Shown: positions 34,759 through 43,561, counted from the first letter of the stretch. The stretch: 64,000 bases of DNA from JAAXKN01 sp036261625 (GCA_036261625.1 DATAKL010000012.1:1-64000), one strand, 5' to 3'. Notes: generated by a model from the sequence alone, not told the origin. Numbers and translations: made by a program.

Positions 34759-37071
34759 ATGCACCTGCTTTTACTGAACTTTACTGCAAGGATACTTCTT
34801 CTTACTGCCTTTTTGGCCGTGATCTCTTCAAAGTTGTGGCCTCAGGCTCCTGATGGAACGGGGGCTCTGAAAGGAAGAGTTGTTGATATGGTTACACGGC
34901 AGGCTCTTCCGGGAGTGAACGTTTCCGTGGAAGGTACAAATCTTGGAACTTCAACTGACGTCGATGGGAATTACGAGATCAGTGATATCGCTTCAGGACG
35001 TGTTACCGTAAAGGCATCTATGGTTGGATTTAAGAGCATCATTAAGCCCGATGTAATAATAAACAATGCACGTCCGGCAGTTGTAGATTTTGAGCTCGAG
35101 GAATCAGAGGTGGAGCTTGAGACAGTTTTAATCAGAGCAGATTATTTTCAGAAAGATCCCTCTTCGGCTGCGAGCATAACAGCTTTCAGTTTTGAAGAGA
35201 TAAGGCGCGCCCCCGGGGGACTTGAGGACGTTGTGCGCGCCCTTTCCACACTGCCCGGCATCGCTCAGGCGGATGCCGGGCGTAACGATCTTGTTGTACG
35301 CGGTGGAGCCCCTTCAGAAAACCTTTATATAATAGACGGCATCCCCGTAGCCAATATTAACCATTTCGGAAGCCAGGGTTCCACGGGAGGTCCCTTAAGC
35401 TACATAGACCTTAATTTTGTAAAAGACGTTACATTTTCAACCGGAGGCTTTCCGGTTGAATACGGAGACAAGACCTCCTCGGTCCTTAATATTGATCTCA
35501 GTGAGGGAAGGCGCGACAGGATTGGCGGAAAGGCAACCGTTTCAGCTACACAGTTCGGCCTAAATGCCGAGGGACCTCTGGCAAAGGACCTTAATTTTCT
35601 TTTTTCGGCCAGGAGGAGCTATCTCGACTTTATTTTTAAGGCCGCAGGATTCGGCTTCGTTCCGGAATATTATGATGTCCTCTCAAAAGTTAAATATGAG
35701 ATGAATAACCGGAACTCTTTGTCATTCCTTTTCATCAGCGCTTTCGATAATGTAAAGTTCTTTAATAACACTTTTGACCAGCGCTACAGCAATTCCAGAA
35801 CAATGGGAAGCGACCAGATACAGTATGTAAGCGCTCTTTCATTCAGGCATCTTTTCGATAAGGGTTTCTTTAATATCAGTGCAAGCAGGAATTTTACGGA
35901 TTACCGCTTTCAGCAAAGGGATACCCTGCAGAATCCCATTTTCCTGAACAATTCAAGGGAACAGGAAAATAACTTCCAGGCAGACCTGGTATTAAAGATT
36001 TCCGGGGCTTCGGAGATAAGTTCCGGTGCATCGGCAAAACTGATAAAATTCAATGCTGATGTCCTGTTTCCCTACTTCAGGACCACATTCGGAGACGTGC
36101 TCAGCGTTAATAATCTTAATCAGAAAACTACATTCAACAAGTACTCGCTTTACACAAACTACCACAACAGGCAGATCCCCTGGCTTGGAATTAATGCAGG
36201 CTTGCGCATGGATTATTTTAACGGCATTAATGATCCTTTAACGCTTAGCCCAAGAGGATCCGTTTCTATTTATGCCGGTCAGAAGACAGAAATAAACCTA
36301 AGCGCAGGCATTTATTATCAGAGCCCGTCTTATATCTGGCTGATAGGAAGCCAGGAGAACAGGAATCTGAAAAGCATTAAGGCGGTGCAGTATATTGCAG
36401 GAGTAGAAAGGCGCCTGAGGGAGGATACCAGGCTTAGAGTTGAGGCATTCTACAAGTCGTACAGTAATTACCCGGCAAGCACATTAAGGCCCTATCTGGT
36501 TCTCTCCAATACGGGAGCGGGATTCGGCGGTTCGGAGGATAATTTTTCATCCTTTGCTCTTGAGGCTCTGGTAAGCAAGGGATATGGGGATGTAAAGGGG
36601 CTTGAGTTGCAGATGCAGAAAAAGTCGTCATCCATCCCAGTCTACGGAATTATAAGTCTCACATACAGCCAGGCCCGTTTTACAGCGCTTGACGGAGTAA
36701 GCCGCCCCGGGAATTACGATCAGCGTTTTATTATGAACTTAAGCGCAGGCTACATTATAAACGACAGCTGGGAAGCTTCAATGAAATTCCGTCTTGCAAC
36801 AGGAAATCCGTACACACCATTTAACGCAGACGGATCGCAGAGTGTAAGCCTTTACAACTCGGAGCGCCTGCCTGTTGCGCATTCGCTTGACGTGAGGGTT
36901 GACAGACGCTGGAATTTTTCGGACTGGGCACTTGTAACATTTTTGGATGTACAGAATGTTTATAACAGGAAGAACCGCGGCATTCCGCGCTGGGATGCCA
37001 GGGTAAATGCCATTGAAAGTGAACGCTCCATTGGAATTCTCCCTTCCATCGGAGTAACCGCCGAATTTTAA
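34759..37071 (+). CDS. TonB-dependent outer-membrane receptor
   Basis: A 770-residue protein with a signal peptide (about residues 1-28), a CarboxypepD-regulatory-like beta-sandwich (about 32-110; GALKGRVVDMVTRQALPGVNV), a plug domain (about 125-240; RRAPGGLEDVVRALSTLPGI, VVRGGAPSENLYIIDGIPV) and a beta barrel ending in SIGVTAEF. There is no SusD partner, so it is probably not a polysaccharide (SusC) receptor; its size is nearer to metal-chelate or vitamin receptors. AGGGG lies about ten bases before the ATG. It is divergent from a B12-binding regulator, which makes cobalamin or another corrinoid a reasonable guess for its ligand. Confidence 0.92.
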   Translation: MHLLLLNFTARILLLTAFLAVISSKLWPQAPDGTGALKGRVVDMVTRQALPGVNVSVEGTNLGTSTDVDGNYEISDIASGRVTVKASMVGFKSIIKPDVIINNARPAVVDFELEESEVELETVLIRADYFQKDPSSAASITAFSFEEIRRAPGGLEDVVRALSTLPGIAQADAGRNDLVVRGGAPSENLYIIDGIPVANINHFGSQGSTGGPLSYIDLNFVKDVTFSTGGFPVEYGDKTSSVLNIDLSEGRRDRIGGKATVSATQFGLNAEGPLAKDLNFLFSARRSYLDFIFKAAGFGFVPEYYDVLSKVKYEMNNRNSLSFLFISAFDNVKFFNNTFDQRYSNSRTMGSDQIQYVSALSFRHLFDKGFFNISASRNFTDYRFQQRDTLQNPIFLNNSREQENNFQADLVLKISGASEISSGASAKLIKFNADVLFPYFRTTFGDVLSVNNLNQKTTFNKYSLYTNYHNRQIPWLGINAGLRMDYFNGINDPLTLSPRGSVSIYAGQKTEINLSAGIYYQSPSYIWLIGSQENRNLKSIKAVQYIAGVERRLREDTRLRVEAFYKSYSNYPASTLRPYLVLSNTGAGFGGSEDNFSSFALEALVSKGYGDVKGLELQMQKKSSSIPVYGIISLTYSQARFTALDGVSRPGNYDQRFIMNLSAGYIINDSWEASMKFRLATGNPYTPFNADGSQSVSLYNSERLPVAHSLDVRVDRRWNFSDWALVTFLDVQNVYNRKNRGIPRWDARVNAIESERSIGILPSIGVTAEF

Positions 37072-37078
37072 GCTTCCT

Positions 37079-37106
37079 GTGTTAAGTTTCTTGTGTTAAG
37101 TTTCTT
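37079..37106. repeat. Two tandem 14-base repeats
   Basis: GTGTTAAGTTTCTT occurs twice without gap directly after the TonB receptor stop, followed by a partial GTGT. It looks like local duplication with no sign of function. Confidence 0.8.
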
Positions 37107-37270
37107 GTGTCATGTCTGTTCAAAGGCGGGCGTGTCGGTCTCTTAAGGCGACTTTTAGCCCGCCCTGACAGGCATCCCCCCATTTGACAGGCTTGCCCCC
37201 GCCTCCGGCAGAGGAACAAAACCTTTTTTCTTCCAATGCGTCTAAAATAGAAATAACAGGGAGCTGAAAA

Positions 37271-37663
37271 ATGGAAGAAGTTACTTTGCTGGAAGATAAA
37301 AAATGGGCTACACTGGCGCACCTGAGCGTATTCAGCGGATTTATCATTCCATTCGGCAATATTATTCTGCCCATTGTAATCTGGACATCAAAGCGCGAGT
37401 ACCATCTTACGGTTGACCAGTGCAAGGAAGTACTGAATTTCCAGATATCCACGCTTATTTATTTTCTTCTGCTGATTCTGGCTTTTGTACTTTCAGTAGT
37501 TTCATCGGCACACGGCGAGCCGAACCTGGCATCAGTTATTATAATAGGGCTTCTTATTGTTGCACTCGGTATTTACTACCTGGTTGCCACAGTTATTGGC
37601 GCTCTTCAGGCCAATAACGGTATCAGATACCGCTACGCAATAAATATCAGGTTTATCAGATAA
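37271..37663 (+). CDS. DUF4870-type small membrane protein
   Basis: A 130-residue protein with three hydrophobic helices (about 17-40, 60-82, 90-112). The opening KKWATLAHLSVFSGFIIPFGNIILP is followed by CKEVLNFQIS, both signatures of DUF4870, a family of unknown function. GGGAG sits eight bases upstream of the ATG. It is a single gene with its own terminator. Confidence 0.88.
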   Translation: MEEVTLLEDKKWATLAHLSVFSGFIIPFGNIILPIVIWTSKREYHLTVDQCKEVLNFQISTLIYFLLLILAFVLSVVSSAHGEPNLASVIIIGLLIVALGIYYLVATVIGALQANNGIRYRYAINIRFIR

Positions 37664-37719
37664 GAAAGAATGCAGGCCGCCTTTTCCAGGTTGTGAAGTT
37701 TTTGGGACGCAGTATTTTT

Positions 37720-37757
37720 CAAGCAGTAGTTTTTAACTACTGCTTGTTAACTTTTTT
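37720..37757 (+). terminator. Rho-independent terminator overlapping the next stop codon
   Basis: CAAGCAGTAGTT and AACTACTGCTTG make a perfect 12-pair stem with a three-base loop, followed by TTAACTTTTTTT. The right arm holds the stop and last codons of the convergent receiver gene (ends at 37737), so the two genes share this sequence. Confidence 0.85.
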
Positions 37758-38423
37758 TACCAGCACGGGATATTGATCGATGAGATCAGTCATTTTTGCA
37801 ATGTTTAGCTGATCGGCATTCAAGTGAAGCTCCTCACCGTATTCAAGCAGCGCTTTTACATTGTTCTCCTTCCCCAGTTCTTTGATCCCTTTTGCAAATT
37901 CTATAACCTCGTCAATAAAAAGTCCCGACTTGACATTCTTCCATTTTTCCAGGTACTCTCCTGCCAGGGCATTAACGACTGCCGCGATATTGCCTCCGGA
38001 ATTTCCTTCAGAATCCTTTTTCTCCAGCCCCAGATGAAACAAAATCCTGCCCATCAGGTCGGAAGTATTAAAGGGTTTTACCACGTAATCGTTTCCCCCG
38101 GCTTTCATGGCTTTCATGATGCTCTCAGATTCCGTTCTTGCCGTTAAGAATACGACCGGTATATTTTTAGTATTAACATCCTCCTTAAGTTTTTTGCATA
38201 CAGTAAGCCCGTCCATCTCGGGCATTGACATGTCGAGAAGAATCAGGTGGGGTTGCTTAAGCGAGGCGATACTGAGGGCCTGTTTGCCGCTGGTGGCAAA
38301 TGCGATCTGAAAACCATATTCCCTTAATGTATTACCCAGAACCTGAAGGTTCTGCGGCAGATCATCAACAATAAGAATCCTTTTTCTTCTAATTTGGGAT
38401 AGCTGTGCTTCACTGATGTTCAT
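37737..38423 (-). CDS. Receiver protein with C-terminal helical domain shared with its kinase
   Basis: A 228-residue protein. Residues about 14-132 are a receiver domain (ILIVDD, phospho-Asp in LLDMSMPEMDG, VKPF lysine). Residues about 150-226 form a predicted all-helical domain without DNA-binding or enzyme motifs. That domain aligns without gaps over about 73 residues to the C-terminus of the adjacent kinase (about 28 identities counted by eye), sharing FxIDE, GxE/KEN and YP/FP positions. It lacks the HxxKG motif of Hpt domains. The gene follows the kinase gene by 48 bases and is likely its cognate partner; output would be by protein contact. Confidence 0.85.
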   Translation of the reverse strand: MNISEAQLSQIRRKRILIVDDLPQNLQVLGNTLREYGFQIAFATSGKQALSIASLKQPHLILLDMSMPEMDGLTVCKKLKEDVNTKNIPVVFLTARTESESIMKAMKAGGNDYVVKPFNTSDLMGRILFHLGLEKKDSEGNSGGNIAAVVNALAGEYLEKWKNVKSGLFIDEVIEFAKGIKELGKENNVKALLEYGEELHLNADQLNIAKMTDLIDQYPVLVKKVNKQ

Positions 38424-38471
38424 AATTCTTTCTTATCTGGTTTAATTTTGTTCTGCAAATATATTGAATTT

Positions 38472-40502
38472 CTATATTAATTTTCGGGCGAGTTCCGGAA
38501 AACTTTCAAGCAGTTTTGTAATTTCCGCAACCCTGAAGGTGTCTGCCGATTCAATGAGGTCACCCCCGAACTTAACAAGCAGCTCTGATGAATTTTCCTC
38601 GCCGAGCTTTTTTATCTCCTGGGCAAAATCCGCTATTTCATCTATCATCATCCCCTCTTTTGCCGAGAGCCATTTGCTCATGAGAGGACCTGATAAATAC
38701 TCACCTGCCTTTGGGCTTAATTTTTCCGGGACCGGTGCTGCAAGTATAAGTTCTTCATACTGAACAACATTTTCACAGATCCCCTCGCCCTGGAGAATTT
38801 CCACGCCAGGAAGATTGAACCTGAATGTACTTCCCTTACCAAGCCGGCTTTCAACAGAAATAGTTCCGTTCATCATTTCGATAAGTCTTTTTGTTATTGT
38901 AAGACCAAGGCCTGTTCCGCCGTACTTCTTTGTACTCTGCCCTTCGCGCTGGCGGAAGACCTCGAAGATAAGTTCAAACTGGTCTTCCGGAATGCCGATG
39001 CCGGTATCGGTTACCTCAAAATAAAGGTCAACCATGCTGCTATCCTGAGGTCTGTTCTCGCCCCTAAGTCTGATGGTTACGCTTCCCATTTCTGTAAACT
39101 TTACGGCGTTTCCGGCAAGGTTAAAGAGTATCTGGCGGAGCCTTATCTCATCAAGCAGAACTAACCCGGGTACACCGGGATGAATTTCCAGATTAAAGGC
39201 CACCCCTTTCTGCCTCAGAATTGTGGTAAAGATACGTGAGATTTCATTAAGAAGGTTCTGAGGGCTTACGGGTTCACGCCTGATCTCAATTCTCTCAGCC
39301 TCAATTTTCGACAAATCGAGTATATCGTTAATAAGCACGAGCAGGCTTCTGGCGCTTGCATCTATGCCCGAGAGGTACTCAAGATTTTTTTTATCGTGCA
39401 GCTGCTGCTTTAGAAGTTCAGCAAATCCTATAATCACATTCATCGGGGTTCTTACCTCGTGGCTCATATTAGCCAGAAACATGCTCTTGGCCTTATTGGC
39501 GCTTTCTGCTTCCTCCTTGGCTTTTTTTAGTTTTTTTTCGTGCTCGAAAGAGCTGATTATGAGTGAGGCAAGTGTTCCGAATTCATTCTGCTTATTTTTT
39601 AAGTTCCTAAGGACAAAGGGGTTTGAAAGCCTGAGGCTGCCCACGATCAGCTTAAGCGGAAGTCCGATAAAATAAATCAGGAAGAATGAAACTGCGCCCA
39701 GGATTGTCAGTCCGAAAACTATATTAAGCGTCATCTGTGTATTTGAGGCATCCAGAAGTTTATGAAGCACTTCAGATTCAGAGCTGTACTTCAGTGCTGC
39801 TACAGGCTTTTTATCCCATCCCATCAGTCTTGTTGTGGTTACAACGGTAAACTGGTTTTCTGCCTGACGCCCGAGTTCCAGAGTTTCATCCTGAGGCCTT
39901 ATAAAAACAACTTTTCCCGCCATCAGTTCTGAAAGCTCCTGCATATAATCAGCAGACCACTGCCTTGCCGCAATAAGGTATCCCCCGGGCTGAGATTCCC
40001 TTTTTACGTCGGAGCCTGACTGCAGGGGTGCAGTTCTTACTTCAAAAACGCCTTCTGAGGATTTAATGAAAAAGTGATTAAACCATTTCTTAGCAAAAAT
40101 TCCCGCAAGAACTTCCTTCCCGATGGGAAACCGCTCGAGCTCTTTGCTTGAAATTGTATTTGCAGAGTAAACCTGGTCCAGTTTGGTGTTAAAAAGCCAG
40201 AAGCACTGGACGTTGAATGTAGGCATTACGTTGTCAATATTTATAACAGCCCACGGGTGGTCCACCTTATTTGCAAACTTCAGCATGTCGTCCCAATATG
40301 AGTAGTCGTATACGTAGCTTTCAAGTCCTTTCCCCTGCAGCCCGATTACTTTTCCGAGCAGTGCGTTGCGTTCCTGTCTGGTCTGTTCAATTAAAGAGGA
40401 TACCTTGCGGAGCTCCGACTTATGTATGAGTATCATTCCAGCCAGGAACATGAGATAAATTAAGGCAAGAAAAAATATTATCCTGTAGCGCACCTGCTTC
40501 AT
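38472..40502 (-). CDS. CHASE4 membrane sensor histidine kinase with extra C-terminal domain
   Basis: A 676-residue kinase: TM1 (7-26), a periplasmic CHASE4-like domain (about 45-250; YDYSYWDDMLKF), TM2 (about 255-280), a linker with coiled coil, HisKA (NMSHEVRTPMNVIIGF), HATPase_c (LAGNAVKFTE, DTGIGIP, GTGLGLTITKRLIE), then the roughly 75-residue helical domain that recurs at the end of the neighbouring receiver protein. This kinase carries the H1-type box usual for hybrid kinases but has no receiver of its own; the receiver is encoded separately just downstream. Confidence 0.92.
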   Translation of the reverse strand: MKQVRYRIIFFLALIYLMFLAGMILIHKSELRKVSSLIEQTRQERNALLGKVIGLQGKGLESYVYDYSYWDDMLKFANKVDHPWAVINIDNVMPTFNVQCFWLFNTKLDQVYSANTISSKELERFPIGKEVLAGIFAKKWFNHFFIKSSEGVFEVRTAPLQSGSDVKRESQPGGYLIAARQWSADYMQELSELMAGKVVFIRPQDETLELGRQAENQFTVVTTTRLMGWDKKPVAALKYSSESEVLHKLLDASNTQMTLNIVFGLTILGAVSFFLIYFIGLPLKLIVGSLRLSNPFVLRNLKNKQNEFGTLASLIISSFEHEKKLKKAKEEAESANKAKSMFLANMSHEVRTPMNVIIGFAELLKQQLHDKKNLEYLSGIDASARSLLVLINDILDLSKIEAERIEIRREPVSPQNLLNEISRIFTTILRQKGVAFNLEIHPGVPGLVLLDEIRLRQILFNLAGNAVKFTEMGSVTIRLRGENRPQDSSMVDLYFEVTDTGIGIPEDQFELIFEVFRQREGQSTKKYGGTGLGLTITKRLIEMMNGTISVESRLGKGSTFRFNLPGVEILQGEGICENVVQYEELILAAPVPEKLSPKAGEYLSGPLMSKWLSAKEGMMIDEIADFAQEIKKLGEENSSELLVKFGGDLIESADTFRVAEITKLLESFPELARKLI

Positions 40503-40653
40503 TAAAGGGCTCCGGTAAAATTAAAACACGGTAATAATAGAATATTATCGGAAGATATTCTGAATTGTAGAGCCCGGAATTTCATTTTTTGTAGGATTTT
40601 AATGAACCAGGCATAAGCCGCCTGTACCGGGGCAGAATGTAAAAAGAGAAAGT

Positions 40654-40681
40654 CCCGGCCCGGGGGTTTACCCAAGCCGGG
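40654..40681 (-). terminator. Terminator of the thiolase gene
   Basis: CCCGGC and GCCGGG arms flank a GC-rich loop just downstream of the thiolase stop. On the minus strand the stem is followed by a T-rich tract (ACTTTCTCTTTTT). Confidence 0.65.
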
Positions 40682-40691
40682 GGAAAAAGTC

Positions 40692-41873
40692 TTATTTTCC
40701 GTACTGTTTAACAATTAAGGCAGAAGCCTCTCCCCCGCCTATGCAGAGTGAAGCAAGTCCGTATGTGGAATTGCGCTTTTTCATTTCATAAAGAAGTGTG
40801 GTCAGTATGCGGGCGCCGCTGGCGCCGATAGGATGGCCCAAAGCCACAGCTCCGCCGTTTACGTTTACCTTTTCAGCGTCGAGCGAGAGCAGTTTTGCCA
40901 CTGCAAGCGAGACAACGGCAAAAGCCTCGTTGATCTCAAAGAGATCGATATCCGAAAGCTTCATGCAGGCTTTGTTAAGAACCTTCTCTATGGCATCTGC
41001 CGGAGCGGTAGTAAACTGCATGGGAGCCTTGGCCGCAGATGACTGAGCAACAATCTCGGCCATTGGAGTATATCCTAATTCCAGAGCCTTCTCCTCAGAC
41101 ATTACAAGCAGCGCAGAGGCACCGTCATTAAGACTGGAAGCATTTGCAGCCGTAACGACGCCGTTTTTATCGAATACCGGTTTTAAGCCCGGTATCTTGT
41201 CGAACTTTACCTTTTCGGGTTCTTCATCTTTTGATATGACTGTCTCACCCGTTTTGGACTTAACTTTAACCTCAGCTATTTCATCCTTAAAGCGTCCTTC
41301 CTCCTGTGCCTTAAGGGCGCGCTTATAGGAAGTGACGGCAAACTCGTCTAACTGTTCGCGCGTAAAATTGAAATCCTTCGCGCATGAGTCGGCGCAGCTT
41401 CCCATATGCACGTTGTTATAAACATCCCAGAGCCCGTCAACAATAATTGAATCGAAGATGGTGCCGTTTCCAAGGCGGTAGCCCGTTCGGGCCTGAGGGA
41501 GAACATAAGGAGCATTGCTCATGCTTTCCTGTCCGCCGGCAATTATAACGTCTGCATCTCCAACGGCGATTGCCTGGTGAGCGAGCATCACAGCTTTAAG
41601 ACTGCTTCCGCATACTTTGTTTATGGTAAGGCATTCCACCTTTTCAGGCAGTCCTGCAAATATTGATGCCTGGCGTGCCGGCGCCTGTCCAAGTCCTGCA
41701 GTAAGAACATTTCCCATGATGACTTCATCGACGGTGTTTCTATCGAGCCCCGATTCGTCCAGCAGAGCCTTAATAGCCAGGCTGCCAAGCTGAGGAGCCG
41801 TAAAGCCTGCAAGGCTTCCCATAAAAGAACCTATTGGTGTACGTTTAGCGTGGGTAATAACCACTTTTTTCAT
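40692..41873 (-). CDS. Acetyl-CoA C-acetyltransferase (thiolase)
   Basis: Forms acetoacetyl-CoA from two acetyl-CoA, or cleaves it in the reverse direction, in the cytoplasm. The three catalytic residues are visible: C88 in KVCGSSLKA, H347 in ALGHPIGASG and C377 in CIGGGEASAL. Length (393) is that of the biosynthetic AtoB/PhaA class rather than the longer FadA/trifunctional partner type. The ATG has CGGAGC nearby. It is a single gene with a promoter candidate at 41986-42016. No other fatty-acid or PHA gene is adjacent. Confidence 0.95.
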   Translation of the reverse strand: MKKVVITHAKRTPIGSFMGSLAGFTAPQLGSLAIKALLDESGLDRNTVDEVIMGNVLTAGLGQAPARQASIFAGLPEKVECLTINKVCGSSLKAVMLAHQAIAVGDADVIIAGGQESMSNAPYVLPQARTGYRLGNGTIFDSIIVDGLWDVYNNVHMGSCADSCAKDFNFTREQLDEFAVTSYKRALKAQEEGRFKDEIAEVKVKSKTGETVISKDEEPEKVKFDKIPGLKPVFDKNGVVTAANASSLNDGASALLVMSEEKALELGYTPMAEIVAQSSAAKAPMQFTTAPADAIEKVLNKACMKLSDIDLFEINEAFAVVSLAVAKLLSLDAEKVNVNGGAVALGHPIGASGARILTTLLYEMKKRNSTYGLASLCIGGGEASALIVKQYGK

Positions 41874-41985
41874 AAATGCTCCGGTTTTATTTTATTTAAG
41901 GTAAAGTCAAAACTAAAGAAGGACAAGGTAAAAGGCATTCAGCTCAGGACGTATTCCCCCTTTATAAAAACGCAGAAAAGTCTTA

Positions 41986-42016
41986 AAAACTTAGTATAAA
42001 AAACGGCTATTGTCAA
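41986..42016 (-). promoter_or_regulatory. Putative thiolase promoter, TTGACA-N17-TAAGTTTT
   Basis: On the minus strand TTGACA (42016-42011) is 17 bases from TAAGTTTT (41993-41986), a TAnnTTT box. It would start transcription about 105 bases before the thiolase ATG. It has the same layout as the candidate promoter at 879-907. Confidence 0.45.
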
Positions 42017-42132
42017 TATAATGAATCTAAATTGATGCAGCAAAGATATGGCGATCAGATGAAGAAATCCATTTCATTTTGAAATGAGATCTAAAGCACC
42101 AGAGGCTCCTTTTCAGGTTTCCTTTTAAAAAT

Positions 42133-42201
42133 AAAAAACCGGTAAAGAGCATGGAAGGGTTTGGACCTTCATGGTACCTAAGCTATATAAACTCTTTACC
42201 G
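42133..42201 (-). terminator. Branched terminator or 3' end of a small RNA
   Basis: CGGTAAAGAG at 42140-42149 pairs perfectly with CTCTTTACCG at 42192-42201. Inside it CATGGAAGG (42150-42158) pairs with CCTTCATG (42166-42173) with one bulge. On the minus strand the outer stem is followed by TTTTTT. It is about 300 bases downstream of the double-cluster protein gene and 260 upstream of the thiolase gene, so it may end a long 3' untranslated region or an independent small RNA. Confidence 0.55.
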
Positions 42202-42499
42202 AAGCTATTGAGCAAAAACCAATAAATTAAATATTCGTTTTACCGTTTATGTAATTTATTAATTTTGTACCTGACTCTTTTTAGCTCCTATTTACATAGC
42301 TCTTAGCGTCTTCTTTTGCGCCACGTGCTCTTTTACCAGTCTTATTAGTTACTTACTTGCTTATGCGGCTTTCAGTAACTGTTATAATAATAACAAATCA
42401 AATATGGCCTGGCAATACCAAAAAAAGTGACCTAAAACATCCCTCTTTCAGCCTGTTTTTCAAGTTTTTGCCGATTACTGCAGGAAGTTAAATTTTCTT

Positions 42500-43426
42500 T
42501 TACCGGAAGAATGACTGCTGGTCCAACAGTGCCTTAAGATTCCTGGAAATAACCGGCAGATCCTCAAGCAAGGATGCCTTATCCAGCTTTTCAATTGTCT
42601 CATCAGGAAGAAGTGAAGAACTGCTGTTCGAAAGAATAAGTGAAGTCTCTTCTTCAGAAAAGCTTTCAGAGATTACGGTCCAGCTGGCAAAACGCCTGTT
42701 TTCAGGGCAAACATTCTGGCACATCATGCAGCCGATTAAGGAGTTATGCCAGAAAAGATCCAGCCATTCAGGGAAATCCTTCTCCCTTTCGTTGAAAAAT
42801 GTAAGACACTTTTCAGCACTCAGCAGGAAGCGGTCCTCCGGTATAGCAGCTGTAGGGCATTTGTTAATGCATGCCGTGCAGTTACGGCACCTTTTCATCA
42901 TTTTCAGATCCCCCCAGAATTCCTCCCCGGCAGGAAAATCCGAGAAGTATGCCACTAGTCTGAAGAAACTGCCCATTCCGGGAATATAAGCAATATTGTT
43001 CCTGCCGTATTCAGCCAGGCCCGAGTGCACGGCAAGGAGTTTTTCAGGCAGCGAAGCCCACAGAATGTGGAAGCCCTCAGGCTCCAGAATATTGCGCAGA
43101 ATACTTTCAACAATGCTGTCGGTTTCGTGTGAATATGTCGGAGGCACAATGAAACTATAGGATCTTCCCTCAAATGAAAAGCTGACCAGTTTCCGGGGCT
43201 GCGGGGAGGCAGTAATGATAATAATCCTTGCATCGGGAAATGAAGGGGTGAAATTTAAGAACCTCAGTCGCTCCTGAAAAAATTCCAGGTCGAGCAGGCC
43301 TTTTTCACGAAGATGCCCGACTTCCTCCTGAATATTCTTCAGGCGTTCTACAGAGATGATGCTCCCTTTGTAACCCCGGTTCCTCAGGGCAATGTTTAAT
43401 GCCCTTTTGAATTCATTAGAGTCCAT
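42500..43426 (-). CDS. 4Fe-4S double-cluster protein, epoxyqueuosine-reductase-like
   Basis: A 308-residue cytoplasmic protein with two ferredoxin-type cysteine clusters: CRNCTACINKCP near residue 190, and CLTFFNE with CMMCQNVCP near residue 240. Cysteine pattern and the HSGLAEYGRNN segment match the QueG/reductive-dehalogenase-like family. The N-terminal half differs from true QueG, the HEAT-like C-terminal extension is missing, and the QueG cobalamin/active-site segment is not obvious, so tRNA modification is not assured. The ATG at 43426 has GGAGGA just upstream; a TTG at 43447 is less likely. It is divergent from the hydrogenase-chemoreceptor gene. Confidence 0.75.
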   Translation of the reverse strand: MDSNEFKRALNIALRNRGYKGSIISVERLKNIQEEVGHLREKGLLDLEFFQERLRFLNFTPSFPDARIIIITASPQPRKLVSFSFEGRSYSFIVPPTYSHETDSIVESILRNILEPEGFHILWASLPEKLLAVHSGLAEYGRNNIAYIPGMGSFFRLVAYFSDFPAGEEFWGDLKMMKRCRNCTACINKCPTAAIPEDRFLLSAEKCLTFFNEREKDFPEWLDLFWHNSLIGCMMCQNVCPENRRFASWTVISESFSEEETSLILSNSSSSLLPDETIEKLDKASLLEDLPVISRNLKALLDQQSFFR

Positions 43427-43522
43427 AACTCCTCCCGAAGGCTTCAAATGTAATATATAAAATAATATTATCTTGCAAAAGCCAGGCGGAAAGGCATAAA
43501 TTTCCTGGAGATGTTTTTCAAA

Positions 43523-43561
43523 TTAACTCTTGAGAGTTAACTAAAATATTATTTATATTTG
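43523..43561 (+). promoter_or_regulatory. Palindrome and Bacteroidota-type promoter box
   Basis: TTAACTCT-TG-AGAGTTAA at 43523-43540 is a perfect eight-base inverted repeat. TTG at 43530-43532 is 21 bases ahead of TATATTTG (43554-43561), an exact TAnnTTTG box. It lies in the 406-base divergent region, 97 bases from the double-cluster protein gene and about 270 from the hydrogenase-chemoreceptor gene. The rest of the region shows nothing clear except GGGGGAA before the start at 43833. Confidence 0.4.

Larger units (their letters stand above)
41874..42499. other. Long AT-rich intergenic region with one strong hairpin
   Basis: This 626-base stretch lies between two minus-strand genes and holds no convincing open reading frame. 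It contains the thiolase promoter candidate (41986-42016) and a compact hairpin with a minus-strand T-run (42133-42201). The rest (42210-42480) is AT-rich. I could not match it to tmRNA, 6S, SRP or RNase P RNA by their core motifs. Confidence 0.7.

Noticed and set aside
37079..37270. An attachment site or mobile element boundary after the TonB receptor gene
   Set aside because: Only a two-copy 14-base repeat and a GC-rich stretch are present; no integrase or matching second site was found.
42133..42201. A tRNA-like fold on the plus strand (nine-pair outer stem with an inner arm)
   Set aside because: There is no T-loop GTTCRA sequence, no anticodon arm and the spacing does not fit a cloverleaf.
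42281..42352. A 23-codon open stretch on the minus strand with basic, coding-like residues
   Set aside because: It has no start codon or ribosome site, and the same frame holds stops on both sides. Chance is a sufficient explanation.
42210..42480. tmRNA, 6S, SRP or RNase P RNA in the long gap
   Set aside because: None of the core motifs (for example the tmRNA T-arm, the SRP GGAAGGAAGCAG loop, or the RNase P GAGGAAAGUC) is present on either strand.
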